From assembly GCA_963794185.1 (NCBI GenBank), contig CAWCDM010000088.1, forward strand, positions 11,691-75,690: a stretch of 64,000 nt of DNA. Reading direction: 5' to 3'. This stretch comes from JAMXLO01 sp963794185 (lineage in GTDB: Bacteria; Pseudomonadota; Alphaproteobacteria; Acetobacterales; Acetobacteraceae). Within the stretch, counting starts at the first letter, position 1, and every line of letters begins with the position of its first letter. Position numbers and translations under genes: made by a program. Positions 28,433 through 41,323 of the stretch are shown here, one piece after another. The notes beneath the pieces are model-generated. The model had not been told where the DNA came from. It did no database searches and was given only the letters and a program-made list of their open reading frames with translations.

Positions 28433-30535
28433 GTGAGCAGGGCGCCGCGCAAGCTCGCGGCGGTTGCGCCGGCCGCGCTCGAGGCGCTGACGGAACAGGA
28501 CGCGGCGGCAGAACTCGCCGCCCTGGCAAGCGAGATTGCGCATCACGACCGCCTCTACCACGAGCAGGACGCACCGGCGATCACCGACGCCGAGTACGAT
28601 GCGCTGCGCCGACGCAATGCTGCGATCGAGGCGCGCTTCCCGGAACTGATCCGCGCCGATTCGCCCTCCAACCGCATTGGCGGGGCACCGGAAAGCGGCT
28701 TCGCCAAGGTCCGCCACCGCGTGCCGATGCTGTCGCTCGACAATGCAATGAGCGCTGAGGAATTCGCCGAATTCTGCGCGCGCGCCCGCCGCTTCGTCGG
28801 GCTTGCCGCGGACGCGCCGCTCGCATTCGTCGCCGAACCGAAGATCGATGGGCTGTCGATCAATCTGACCTACGAGCACGGCCGCTTCGTGCGCGGCGCA
28901 ACGCGCGGCGACGGCACCGAAGGCGAGGACGTCACGGCCAATCTGCGCACCATGGACTCGGTTCCCGACAGGCTGAGGGGCCGCGCGCCGGCACTGATCG
29001 AGATCCGCGGCGAAGTGTTCATGACCAAGGCGGATTTCCTGAAGCTGAACGAGGCGCAGGCGAACGCGGGTCAGAAGATATTTGCCAACCCGCGTAATGC
29101 CGCGGCTGGCAGCCTGCGCCAGCTCGATGCGCGCATCACCGCTGGACGGCCACTCTCGCTGTTCGCCTATGCCCAGGGCGAATCGAGCGAGCCGGTCGCA
29201 GATACCCATTGGCACTATCTGCAGCGCCTGCGCGGCTGGGGCTTTCAGGTGAATCCGCTGTCGCGCCACCTGGAGAGCGAATCCGAGGCCGCCGACTTCC
29301 AGGCGGGGATCGCCGCCGAACGGTCAGGTCTCGGCTACGACATCGACGGCGTGGTTTATAAGTTCGACGACCTGGCGCTGCAGCGCCGGCTGGGCTTCGT
29401 CGGTCGCGCTCCGCGCTGGGCAGTCGCCTGGAAATTCCCCGCCGAACAGGCGATGACCGTGCTGCGCGGTATCGACATCCAGGTCGGCCGCACCGGTGCG
29501 CTGACGCCGGTCGCACGGCTCGAGCCGGTGAATGTCGGCGGCGTGCTGGTGCAGAATGCGACGCTGCACAACGAGGACGAGATCGCGCGCAAGGACATCC
29601 GCATCGGCGACACCGTGGTGCTGCAGCGCGCCGGCGACGTGATCCCGCAGATCGTGTCGGTGGTGCTCGAGCGGCGGCCGAAGAACGCGAAGCCGTTCGT
29701 GTTTCCCGATGTCTGTCCGGTGTGCGGCAGCCATGCGGTGCGCCCACCAGGGGAGGCGGTGCGGCGCTGCACCGGCGGATTGATCTGCGAGGCGCAGCGC
29801 GTCGAACGGCTGATCCATTTCGTCTCGCGGCCGGCCTTCGACATCGACGGACTCGGGGAAAAAACCATCCGCGAATTCTACGAGGAAGGCTGGCTGCACA
29901 GTCCGGCGGATCTGTTCCATCTACCCGAGCGCGAGGCGGAGATTGCCGTCCGTGAGGGCTGGGGCAAGGTGTCGGCGCGCAATCTCGCGCGCGCCATCGA
30001 GGCACGCAGGCACATCCCGCTCGCCCGTTTCATCTACGCACTCGGCATCCGCCGGATCGGCGAATCGAACGCGAGGCTGCTCGCCCGCCACTTCGGCAGT
30101 TTCGCGAACTGGCGCGGCGAGATGCTGGCAGCGACCGAACCGGGGTCCGAGGCGCGCGCGGAACTCGACAGCATCGTCGGCATAGGACGCGCGATTGCCG
30201 AGGAGCTTGCCGACTTCGTCGCCGAGGAGCGCAACGTCAAGCTGCTGGATGAGCTGGCGGCCGAGCTGACGATCGCGGATGAGGCACGCGCTGAAGCGGC
30301 GAACAGTGAGTTGGCCGGCAAGACCGTGGTGTTCACCGGCACATTGGAGACCATGACGCGCCCCGAGGCGAAGGCGCGTGCCGAGGCGCTGGGCGCGAAA
30401 GTCACTGACAGCGTCTCGAAGAAGACCGATCTTGTGGTGGTCGGTGCGGATGCCGGATCAAAAGCGCGCAAGGCGACCGAGCTGGGCGTGCGGACCGTCA
30501 CCGAGGCGGAGTGGCGGGAAGTCGCCGGCCTTTGA
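28433..30535 (+). CDS. ligA: NAD+-dependent DNA ligase LigA
   Basis: Seals nicks during replication and repair. 700 aa, intact. Ia domain (HDRLYHEQDAPAITDAEYD), adenylation site EPKIDGLSINL with catalytic Lys, RGDGTEGEDVTANLRT, OB fold (VGRTGALTPVARLEPV), Zn finger with four Cys (CPVCGSH...CTGGLIC), HhH region and C-terminal BRCT (LAGKTVVFTGTLETMTRPEA). GTG 28433 immediately follows the repeat; no upstream ATG gives family-like sequence. Confidence 0.96.
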   Translation: MSRAPRKLAAVAPAALEALTEQDAAAELAALASEIAHHDRLYHEQDAPAITDAEYDALRRRNAAIEARFPELIRADSPSNRIGGAPESGFAKVRHRVPMLSLDNAMSAEEFAEFCARARRFVGLAADAPLAFVAEPKIDGLSINLTYEHGRFVRGATRGDGTEGEDVTANLRTMDSVPDRLRGRAPALIEIRGEVFMTKADFLKLNEAQANAGQKIFANPRNAAAGSLRQLDARITAGRPLSLFAYAQGESSEPVADTHWHYLQRLRGWGFQVNPLSRHLESESEAADFQAGIAAERSGLGYDIDGVVYKFDDLALQRRLGFVGRAPRWAVAWKFPAEQAMTVLRGIDIQVGRTGALTPVARLEPVNVGGVLVQNATLHNEDEIARKDIRIGDTVVLQRAGDVIPQIVSVVLERRPKNAKPFVFPDVCPVCGSHAVRPPGEAVRRCTGGLICEAQRVERLIHFVSRPAFDIDGLGEKTIREFYEEGWLHSPADLFHLPEREAEIAVREGWGKVSARNLARAIEARRHIPLARFIYALGIRRIGESNARLLARHFGSFANWRGEMLAATEPGSEARAELDSIVGIGRAIAEELADFVAEERNVKLLDELAAELTIADEARAEAANSELAGKTVVFTGTLETMTRPEAKARAEALGAKVTDSVSKKTDLVVVGADAGSKARKATELGVRTVTEAEWREVAGL

Positions 30536-30646
30536 TAACAATTACGTGCGGTGTGGGCTGTTTCACAGTCCGTGCCGCAGCGGTCCTAGATAAGCGTCCT
30601 CGAATGCAGCGGCAGAATGCGCCGCGCGCAGTTGGGGAATCAAGTG

Positions 30647-30850
30647 ATGAGTGAAGCACGCACTGTGTGGCTGGACCTGCAGAGCAGGCAGAAGGTCGTA
30701 GCCAATCGACAAAGATCCGGAATTCTGCTGGCTGCTGCTCTGCTGATCGCGATGACTGGTGCCGAGGTGCTGTTTCTGACCTACGTCGCCGGCCCAGACA
30801 CCGTCAATCTGTTGACCGCGGGGGAGGGTGTGCCCGCCGGCGGCGAATAA
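30647..30850 (+). CDS. Small single-pass membrane protein, unknown function
   Basis: 67 aa: a hydrophilic basic N-terminus (residues 1-27, LDLQSRQKVVANRQRS), one TM helix (~28-50, GILLAAALLIAMTGAEVLFLT) and a short tail. I do not recognise the family. ATG 30647 follows a TGA-rich leader; ATG 30617 in frame is an alternative. It stands alone after ligA and ends 20 bp before the convergent hydrolase gene. Confidence 0.5.
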   Translation: MSEARTVWLDLQSRQKVVANRQRSGILLAAALLIAMTGAEVLFLTYVAGPDTVNLLTAGEGVPAGGE

Positions 30851-30870
30851 CGCTCGCGGCAACTGCAGCC

Positions 30871-31882
30871 TCAAGTGGCCGGCGTTGCCGGCATGGTCAG
30901 GAAGGCCTGTGTGACGTGCCAAAATGCTTGGCGGTTGCGGCACGTCGCCAGCGCGTGTGCCGCGCCGGCGATGACCGAGAACTGCTTGTCGCCGTTCGGC
31001 AACTGTCGATAGAAGTCCCACAGATCGTCCATCGTCGCGATGCCGTCGAACTCGCCGCGAATCACCGCAACCGGTGAGGCGATCTTCGTGGGATCGACCA
31101 CCGGCAGATGCGCAGTCATGTCGAGATACGTGCCGGTCGGAACCGTGTCGCCGTACACCAGTTCCGCGTCCGCCAGCGCCTTGGGCACTTCGGCGTCGGT
31201 GGTGCCCGGCTTGTCGCGCGTGAAGATACTCTCGATCATCGCCCGATCGCGCAGCCGCGTGTTGTGCGTGCGGTAATACTCGACCTGCTCGGCACGCTTG
31301 CCGAGCGTGGGAGAGTTTTTCCCCGTATAGGTGTGAGCGGCGAGCACCAGGCGACCGGCGCGCTCGGGTGCGGCGACAGCGAACGCCGCCGTGCGCAGGG
31401 CACCGGATGACTTACCCAGGAAATGGCAGCGCGTCTGGCCGGTTTCCTGCGCGACGACACCTGTTGCTGCCTTCAGGTCTTCGACGCCGCTGGCGATGTC
31501 CGAATTGCCGTCGGTGCGCGTGGATTTGCCATAGCCCTCGTGATCCATCGTCCAGACATCGAAGCCGCACTGGGCAAACACATTCATCGACGAGTATTCC
31601 CCTCGGCCCGGAACCACGAGGTCAAAGCTCGATCGCGCCGACATGGACGAGCCGTGCACAAGGAACAGCACGGGGCGTGGCGCTTCGCCAGGCTGCGGTG
31701 CGCCAAGGCGCTTGCGGCACATCGCGAGGCGAATGTCGTTGCCGTTGCGCTGCTTGGTGGCCCAGGTACTCGCCGGACCAGATTGTTCCCGTGGCCGCGG
31801 ACGTGCCGTGTGCAAGGACAGTGGTCATCGCCGCAGCGGTGCCAGTGAGCGACAGTCGGCGGGTAATTTGAACCGTCTGCAT
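30871..31882 (-). CDS. Exported alpha/beta hydrolase with Tat-type signal
   Basis: Serine hydrolase of unknown substrate, probably periplasmic. The N-terminus has a twin-arginine signal (TRRLSLTGTAAAMTT... ending near TSAATG). The fold shows the oxyanion-region FLVHGSSMSARSSFD, nucleophile elbow GKSSGA, acid residue in RGEFDGIA and catalytic His in AGAAHAL. Signal and mature parts lie in different frames joined near 31762 by dropping one base. Upstream is a palindromic element (31934-32058). Confidence 0.7.
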
Positions 31883-31933
31883 GTGTGCACTCCTGAAGCA
31901 TGTTCATTGTGACTGCGAACGTCGAGCCGCCCA

Positions 31934-32058
31934 GTACACCTCGCCCGCTTGCGGGAGAGGTCAAGTCGCGTCAGCGACGCGGGAGAGGGTGTGTCCGGGC
32001 GGCACCCTCTCCCGTCGCGCTCCGCGCTCCGACCTCTCCGGCAAGCGGGCGAGGTGTG
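31934..32058. repeat. Palindromic element between the hydrolase and ABC exporter genes
   Basis: GTACACCTCGCCCGCTTGCG left and GCAAGCGGGCGAGGTGTGC right, inner GCGGGAGAGGGTG / CACCCTCTCCCGTCGC. 125 bp; same family as 28267-28431. Confidence 0.9.
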
Positions 32059-32065
32059 CATTGCT

Positions 32066-35711
<3,646 letters not shown>

Positions 35712-36163
35712 GCGGCCTCGTTCGTTCTGTCCGGGCCATTGTGGCCCCGGCGGCGCGTCGTGTCCAAGACCCGCCGTTGGTAGAGCAGGCTGAATCCAAC
35801 GGGGCTTGGATCGTGGCACGGTGCTGGTGGCGATGGCCGGGACACGCTCTGCTATAGCGAGGGGCGTCAATGCGGCATCTTCGCAGCATAGTTGCGCGGC
35901 GGCGTGCCATCACGCCGAGACGTGTGGGCAGCCCGGATGCCTGAGTGGCCGAATCCAGCCGGAGGCGCCATCGCCATCTTCTTCACGTGAGCAGAGATAA
36001 CGCAAAGTACAGCGCGATGATAACAGATCATTGTGATCCGCGGCATACTCTCACGCACTCTTTTCTTCGAAGGAGGTGTACCTGTCTGGCGAGGCGTGCC
36101 GAATCTCGATAGCAAGAGTTCACTGTTTTCATAGGTCCAAATCGACGCGTGGATCGGTGAACC
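35712..36163. other. Divergent intergenic region, ABC exporter / sulfotransferase
   Basis: 452 bp with no supported gene. The right half (36000-36140) is visibly more AT-rich than its surroundings. It contains a perfect 13-bp palindrome GATCATTGTGATC (36026-36038) and a purine-rich AAGGAGG (36070s), too far from the start at 36164 to serve as its RBS. Confidence 0.5.
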
Positions 36164-37350
36164 ATGCTGGTCTTCTGTCATTGTCCCAAGACGGCCGGAA
36201 CCAGCCTGTTCCGCGCAATCAGCACGATCCACGGCCCACAGCACAGCTATCTCATAAAGCGCGAACGTCCCAGCGTTGCGGCGCTTCCGCGCGCGGTGTC
36301 ACATTCGTCGCCGGCCATGTCTGGTACGGAGATTACGCTGACCAGGCCGATGCAGCGGGTGCAGAGGGGTTACAATTCATTACATTCGTGCGCGACCCGA
36401 TCCAACTAACGCTCTCGCTGTACCAGCACTGCTTGCAGCACCGTCATATCTGGCGACCTGCCACGCGCTTCTTCGATGTCGATCTGCCGTCTCGCGGCAT
36501 TGCGAGGAACACGCCGCGGGCGGTCGGGCTCTTTCTGTCCCGCTGCGCTGAGCTGACCGGGATCAGGTGGGACAATTTTCAGGTCAGATTCGCCGTCAAC
36601 AAACCTGCGGGAGAGCTGGATCGCTCCGATCTGGAAGCGGCAAGGCGCAACCTTGCTGCCATGGACGTCGTCGGCATTACTGAATGCTTTGAAGATTCGC
36701 TGCGACGCGTCGCCATCCGATTTGGCTGGGATACGATCGAATACAGCCGTTATGGTGCTGCAACGGAAGATTCGCTGCCATTCTCCGACGCCGGTCTGCT
36801 GCAGGACATCGAACCACACTGCGCCATGGATGACGCACTGGTCGCCTGGGCAAGGGATCGCTTCGAGGCCGAGGCTGCCGCGGCGTGCGCAGCGTCCGTC
36901 GGGCGAGACGTAACTGAGCCGAGGGTCATCTTCTCCGCCGCAAGCAGGCGCTTCAGCGCAGGCTGGGTGCGCACGTGGTTTGCCATGGCCAGAACGTGGA
37001 CGCAGGACGATTGGCGCTGGTGGTGCGAGATCAAGGCGATGGCGCTCGGCAATCGCGTCTGGCGGCGCTGGCGCTCCATTCGCGATGCGCGCAGCATCAT
37101 GGAAGAGCTGCGCATCCTCGGCATCGTCCTGTCTGACTGGCGCAGAGCCTTCGCCGCGAAGCTATGCGTGATCGGCGGCGCCGCACTCCCGTTCTTGCCG
37201 TTCGATCTCATCCCAAACCGGATCCCCATCGTCGGCCACCTGGATGAGGCCAGCTATGTGGTGGGAGGCCTTTTCCTGGCTCGGCTTCTCGCCCCGCCGG
37301 AGGCCCTGCCCGTCCCAAGGGCGTGCGATTTGCCTAGCTGCCGATCATAG
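36164..37350 (+). CDS. Sulfotransferase-domain protein fused to DUF1232 (YkvA-like) domain
   Basis: About 395 aa. N-terminus MLVFCHCPKTAGTSLFRAI is the PAPS-binding 5'-PSB loop of sulfotransferase family 2 proteins, and TFVRDPIQLTLSLYQH the 3'-phosphate-binding motif, predicting sulfate transfer to an unknown acceptor. The last ~70 residues (ALPFLPFDLIPNRIPIVGHL, DEASYVVGGLFLARLLAPPE) match DUF1232, a small membrane-associated domain with the PxDLIPdxxPvxGxxDd pattern. The two sulfotransferase motifs lie in different frames; one missing base around 36270-36300 joins them. Less GC-biased codon use than neighbours hints at transfer. Confidence 0.7.
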
Positions 37351-37367
37351 CGGGCCGTCCGCCGCAT

Positions 37368-38372
37368 TCATTCGAGCCAGTCCGGCACCGGCAGGTTCTT
37401 CGAGCGGAGGAACTCCGGATTGAACAGTTTCGACTGATAGCGCGAGCCGCCATCGGCGAGGATCGTCACCACGGTGTGGCCCGCGCCAAGCTGCTTTGCC
37501 ACCCGCACGGCCGCGGCAATGTTGATCCCCGAGGACGTGCCGACCGACAGCCCCTCATGGATCAGCACCTCGAAGATATGCCGCAGCGCCTCGCCGTCCG
37601 GGATGCGCTCCGCATCGTCGATCGGCGCGCCCTCTAGGTTGGCCGTCACGCGTGAATTGCCGATCCCCTCGGTGATCGAACTGCCCGCGATGCTCAGGTC
37701 CTGGCTCTTCACCCACCCGGCCAGCCCGCTGCCCTCGCAATCGGCCAGCACGATCCGTACCTTCGGGTTCCGCTGCTTCAATGCCATGCCGACGCCGGCC
37801 AGCGTGCCACCGGTGCCGCAGGCGCAGGTGAACGCATCCACCCTGCCGTCGGTCTGCTCCCAGATCTCGACCCCCGTGCCGAGCCGGTGGCCCTCGCGGT
37901 TCGCCAGATTGTCGAACTGGTTGGCCCACACCGCGCCGGTCTCCTCGGCCATCCGGCGCGAGACGTGAACGTAGTTGCCGGGATCGCGGTAGGGCTTCGC
38001 CGGCACCAGCCGCAGATCGGCACCGATCATGCGCAGGAAGTCGATCTTCTCCTGGCTCTGCGTCTCCGGCATCACGATCACGCACCGGTAGCCGCGCGCA
38101 TTGCCGACCAGCGTGAGACCGATGCCAGTGTTGCCGGCGGTGCCCTCGACGATGGTGCCGCCCGGCTTCAGCGCGCCCCGCTTCTCCGCGTCGGCGATGA
38201 TGTAGAGCCCGGTGCGGTCCTTCACCGAGCCGCCCGGGTTCAGGAACTCCGCCTTGCCGAGAATGGTGCAGCCGGTCGCCTCGGAGGCCCCGCGAAGCCT
38301 GATCAGGGGCGTGGAGCCGATCGAGGCTGCCATGTCCTCCTGCCAGCGCGTACCATGATAGAGTTGCGTCAT
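37368..38372 (-). CDS. cysK: Cysteine synthase A (O-acetylserine sulfhydrylase)
   Basis: PLP enzyme making Cys from O-acetylserine and sulfide. 334 aa, intact. IGSTPLIRLRGAS, PLP Lys in NPGGSVKDRTG, EGTAGNTGIGL, the phosphate loop CGTGGTLAGVG and VGTSSGINIAAAV. ATG 38372 chosen (MTQLYHGTRWQEDMAAS); upstream in-frame sequence runs into the divergent rhodanese gene, whose ATG is only 30 bp away. It could alternatively be a related beta-substitution enzyme. Confidence 0.88.
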   Translation of the reverse strand: MTQLYHGTRWQEDMAASIGSTPLIRLRGASEATGCTILGKAEFLNPGGSVKDRTGLYIIADAEKRGALKPGGTIVEGTAGNTGIGLTLVGNARGYRCVIVMPETQSQEKIDFLRMIGADLRLVPAKPYRDPGNYVHVSRRMAEETGAVWANQFDNLANREGHRLGTGVEIWEQTDGRVDAFTCACGTGGTLAGVGMALKQRNPKVRIVLADCEGSGLAGWVKSQDLSIAGSSITEGIGNSRVTANLEGAPIDDAERIPDGEALRHIFEVLIHEGLSVGTSSGINIAAAVRVAKQLGAGHTVVTILADGGSRYQSKLFNPEFLRSKNLPVPDWLE

Positions 38373-38402
38373 CGCGAACCTCATGCAGCCGGAGTGCCTG
38401 TC

Positions 38403-38813
38403 ATGGTCGAGAATGTGCCCCCAACGCGGGTCTGGGAAGCCCTGCAGCGGAACCCGAAGGCGCAATTGGTGGACGTGCGGACCGATGCCGAGTGGAACTT
38501 CATCGGTGTGCCGGATCTGGCGTCAGCCGGCAAGCAGGCGGTGCTGGTGTCCTGGCAGGTCTATCCGAGCATGCAGCACAACACGGCGTTTACCGACCAA
38601 TTGAAGGAGGCCGGGTTCACGCCCGAGCACCACATCTACTTCATCTGCCGCAGCGGTCAGCGCAGCTTTGCTGCGGCACAGGCGGCGCAGGCCGCCGGCT
38701 TCCCGCATGCCTACAACGTCGCGGACGGCTTCGAGGGCGCGGTGGACGCGCACGGCCATCGCGGCATTGCAGCCGGCTGGAAGGCGGCAGGCCTGCCCTG
38801 GCGGCAGCGCTGA
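38403..38813 (+). CDS. Rhodanese-like sulfurtransferase
   Basis: 136 aa, intact, single rhodanese domain: QLVDVRTDAEWNFIGVPDL, the active-site loop YFICRSGQRSFAAA with catalytic Cys, and NVADGFEGAVDAHG. It likely carries persulfide sulfur in the cytoplasm; no signal peptide. It is divergent from cysK with a 30-bp gap, fitting shared sulfur metabolism. Confidence 0.85.
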   Translation: MVENVPPTRVWEALQRNPKAQLVDVRTDAEWNFIGVPDLASAGKQAVLVSWQVYPSMQHNTAFTDQLKEAGFTPEHHIYFICRSGQRSFAAAQAAQAAGFPHAYNVADGFEGAVDAHGHRGIAAGWKAAGLPWRQR

Positions 38814-38876
38814 GGGCATTTTTCCGGCGACCGGAAAATCAGTTATCGCCGGCCGCGGCTCCGGGTGAGATTGCCG

Positions 38877-39932
38877 TCACCGCGTGTCGGTCAGCACAGC
38901 GCCGCCGGCAAATTCGGGCATCACCTCCTGCGCAAACAGCCGCAGTGACCGCAGGGTCTGCTGGTGGGGCAGGGTGCCCCAGGCGAACGCACAGATCACG
39001 TAGTTGCACCCGCTCGCCTCCACCAGCCGGCGCATCTGCTCGCGCACGCGCGCCGGGGAGCCGAAGATCATGGTCTCATGCTGCGTGGCGGTCTCCCACG
39101 CGAACAGCCCGTCCACACTGTGGTCATCATGGTCGTGCCACAGCTTGGTGATGGAGCGGTACCAGTCCCCATGGGCCGCTCGCGTGATCGCCAAGGCTTC
39201 GGCGTCGGTTTCCGCCACGACCACGTGGCGCAGGATGCCGACCTTGGGCGTCGCGACGCCGGCGTTGAGCCGGCCCGGATCGTACCCGTGCAATTTCCAG
39301 GTCGGCCAATACGCATCGACGTGCTGGCGCACCGCCGCAGCTGGGCCGAGGCCCACGAAATTGAAGCCATGGCGGGCCGCGTACTGGACGCTCTCCGGGT
39401 TGTGCGTCGGGTACCACAGCGGCGGGTAGGGCGTTTGAAACGGCACCAATTCCATGGGCACGTCGTTGTACCGGAAATGCGCACCCTCGAATGTCAGCCG
39501 GCTTTTGGTCAACCCGGCGATGAGCACCGCCAAGGCCTCGCTGAAGATCGCGCGCGTGTCGGCGGGATCGACGCCGAAATAGCGCAGCTCATACGGCGTG
39601 ACGCCGCGGCCGATGCCCAGTTCCAGCCTGCCGCCGGAGAGCTGGTCCAGCATGCAGACCTCCTCGATGAGGCGCAGCGGATTGTAGAGCGGTAGCAGGT
39701 AGACGAGTGGCCCGAGGCGGATGCGTCGCGTGCGCTGCGCCGCGGCGGCGAGAAACAGCGCGGGTGAAGGCGCCATGCCGAGCGGCGTCGCGTGATGCTC
39801 CGCGAGGTGGTAGCAGAAGAATCCGGCCGCATCCGCCGCCTCGAGCAGCTGCAACCGCTCCTCATAGAGCTGATGCAGTGGTGCGACGCCGCGGTCGATC
39901 CAGTCGAACAATCCGAACTCGACCTGTGCCAT
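38877..39932 (-). CDS. LLM-class flavin-dependent oxidoreductase
   Basis: Luciferase-like monooxygenase family, 351 aa, intact. FGLFDWIDRG start, AEHHATPLGMAPSPALFLAA, RIRLGPLVYLLPLYNPLRL, EVCMLDQLSGGRLELGIGRG and FGSPARVREQMRRLVEASG are family hallmarks. FMN or F420 use and the substrate cannot be told. ATG 39932 gives MAQVEFGLFDW; 16 more upstream codons lack similarity. No obvious operon partner; the 174-bp gap to adh shows nothing. Confidence 0.85.
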   Translation of the reverse strand: MAQVEFGLFDWIDRGVAPLHQLYEERLQLLEAADAAGFFCYHLAEHHATPLGMAPSPALFLAAAAQRTRRIRLGPLVYLLPLYNPLRLIEEVCMLDQLSGGRLELGIGRGVTPYELRYFGVDPADTRAIFSEALAVLIAGLTKSRLTFEGAHFRYNDVPMELVPFQTPYPPLWYPTHNPESVQYAARHGFNFVGLGPAAAVRQHVDAYWPTWKLHGYDPGRLNAGVATPKVGILRHVVVAETDAEALAITRAAHGDWYRSITKLWHDHDDHSVDGLFAWETATQHETMIFGSPARVREQMRRLVEASGCNYVICAFAWGTLPHQQTLRSLRLFAQEVMPEFAGGAVLTDTR

Positions 39933-40106
39933 GCGGTGATCCCCTTGTTTCGCCCGTCGAGGGACTCTTCCGCAGTTCATAGCCGCATTGCGCCGCGTCG
40001 CGCCATTCTGTCAGTGCCAGCAGCCGTTGCAGCCTGCCGGAACGTCGTGCCCCTGGCCCGCGCCGCGCCGCATGAAGCGGCGCGGAGCCATCGTGAACGG
40101 CCGCCA

Positions 40107-41132
40107 CTACATCGTCATAACCATACGGCCGTCGACGCTGCCTTCCTTCAGGTCGGCGAAGATCGTGTTGACGTCGTCCAACCGTGCCTGGTGGATGTGC
40201 GCGCGCACCTTGCCCTCGGCTGCGAACGCCAGCGCCTCGGCAAGGTCCATGCGCGTGCCGACGATCGAGCCGCGGATGGTGATGCGCTTCAGCACCACAT
40301 CGAAGATCGGCGTCGGGAACTCCCCGGGCGGCAGGCCGCACAGCGCCACCGTGCCCCGGCGCCGCACCAGGTGCAGCGCCTGGGAGAATGCCGGCGGCGA
40401 CACCGCGGTGACGAGCACGCCATGCGCGCCGCCGCTGGTCGCCTTCACCACCTGCTCCACCGCGTCGGGCGACTTCGCGTTGACTGCGAAATCGGCGCCG
40501 AGCGAGCGCGCCAGCGCCAGCTTGTCCTCCGTCACGTCGAGCGCCACGACATGCAGGCCCATCGCCTTGGCGTACTGGATCGCCACATGGCCCAGGCCGC
40601 CAATGCCGGAGATCGCCACCCATTCGCCGGGCCGCGCCTCGGTCTCCTTCAGACCTTTGTAGGTGGTGACGCCCGCGCACAGGATCGGTGCGAGCGCGGC
40701 GAAGTCGGGCCGTTCGGGCAGGCGTGCGACATAGGCCGCCGAACCGATGGCATATTCGGCGAAGGTGCCGTTGACGCTGTAGCCGCTGTCGTTCTGCTTT
40801 TCGCACAGCGTCTCCCAGCCCGTCATGCAGTGCTCGCACGCGCCGCAGGCGTCATGCAGCCAGGCGATGCCCACCGGATCGCCTTCCTTCAGGCTGGTCA
40901 CACCCGCGCCCACCGCCGCGACGACGCCGGCACCTTCATGGCCGGGAATGAATGGTGGTGTCGGCTTCACTGGCCAGTCGCCATCGGCGGCATGCAGATC
41001 GGTATGGCATACACCGGTCGCGACAATGTGTACCAGGACCTCGCCTGGGCCGGGCGTGGGGATCGGCACGTCCTCGATCGTCAGCTTTCGGCCGAATGTG
41101 TGGACCACAGCGGCTTTCATCATCCGTGCCAT
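40107..41132 (-). CDS. Zinc-dependent alcohol dehydrogenase (AdhP-type)
   Basis: MDR-family NAD-dependent alcohol dehydrogenase, 341 aa, intact. Catalytic zinc ligands in GVCHTDLHAADG and PGHEGAGVV, structural zinc Cys cluster CGACEHCMTGWETLC, and Rossmann motif ISGIGGLGHVAIQYAKAMG. It is divergent from the aldehyde dehydrogenase across 191 bp carrying two FNR-type boxes, so together they should oxidise an alcohol to the acid via the aldehyde. Confidence 0.92.
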   Translation of the reverse strand: MARMMKAAVVHTFGRKLTIEDVPIPTPGPGEVLVHIVATGVCHTDLHAADGDWPVKPTPPFIPGHEGAGVVAAVGAGVTSLKEGDPVGIAWLHDACGACEHCMTGWETLCEKQNDSGYSVNGTFAEYAIGSAAYVARLPERPDFAALAPILCAGVTTYKGLKETEARPGEWVAISGIGGLGHVAIQYAKAMGLHVVALDVTEDKLALARSLGADFAVNAKSPDAVEQVVKATSGGAHGVLVTAVSPPAFSQALHLVRRRGTVALCGLPPGEFPTPIFDVVLKRITIRGSIVGTRMDLAEALAFAAEGKVRAHIHQARLDDVNTIFADLKEGSVDGRMVMTM

Positions 41133-41188
41133 GACTGTTCTCTCCTGTCAGCGAGGCCGGGACCTTAGTCGCATCACAGGGCGAGTCA

Positions 41189-41202
41189 TTGAGATGGATC
41201 AA
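41189..41202. promoter_or_regulatory. FNR/FixK-type box 1
   Basis: TTGAGATGGATCAA matches the FNR/CRP-family consensus TTGAT-N4-ATCAA with one mismatch. It is centred 20 bp (two helical turns) from box 2 between the divergent adh and aldh genes. Confidence 0.6.
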
Positions 41203-41208
41203 TCTGCA

Positions 41209-41222
41209 TTGATGCAGATCAA
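41209..41222. promoter_or_regulatory. FNR/FixK-type box 2 (perfect)
   Basis: TTGATGCAGATCAA is a perfect TTGAT-N4-ATCAA half-site pair, extended to CATTGAT-GCAG-ATCAATG. It lies 76 bp before the adh start and 101 bp before the aldh start, compatible with oxygen-responsive (FNR/FixK/Anr-like) control of either gene. Confidence 0.75.
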
Positions 41223-41323
41223 TGACCGCCATTTCGCAAGGTGGCAGTGAGCAGCGTCATTAACGTCGCGCGCAATTCCGCACGCATCATCCGCGCCGAC
41301 AGAACCCAGGAGACAATCGAACA

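Noticed and set aside
35931..36010. tRNA-like stretch (GCCCGGATGCCTGAGTGGCC resembles the 5' half and D-arm of a class II tRNA)
   Set aside because: No TpsiC arm (GGTTCGA-type), acceptor complement or plausible anticodon stem follows.
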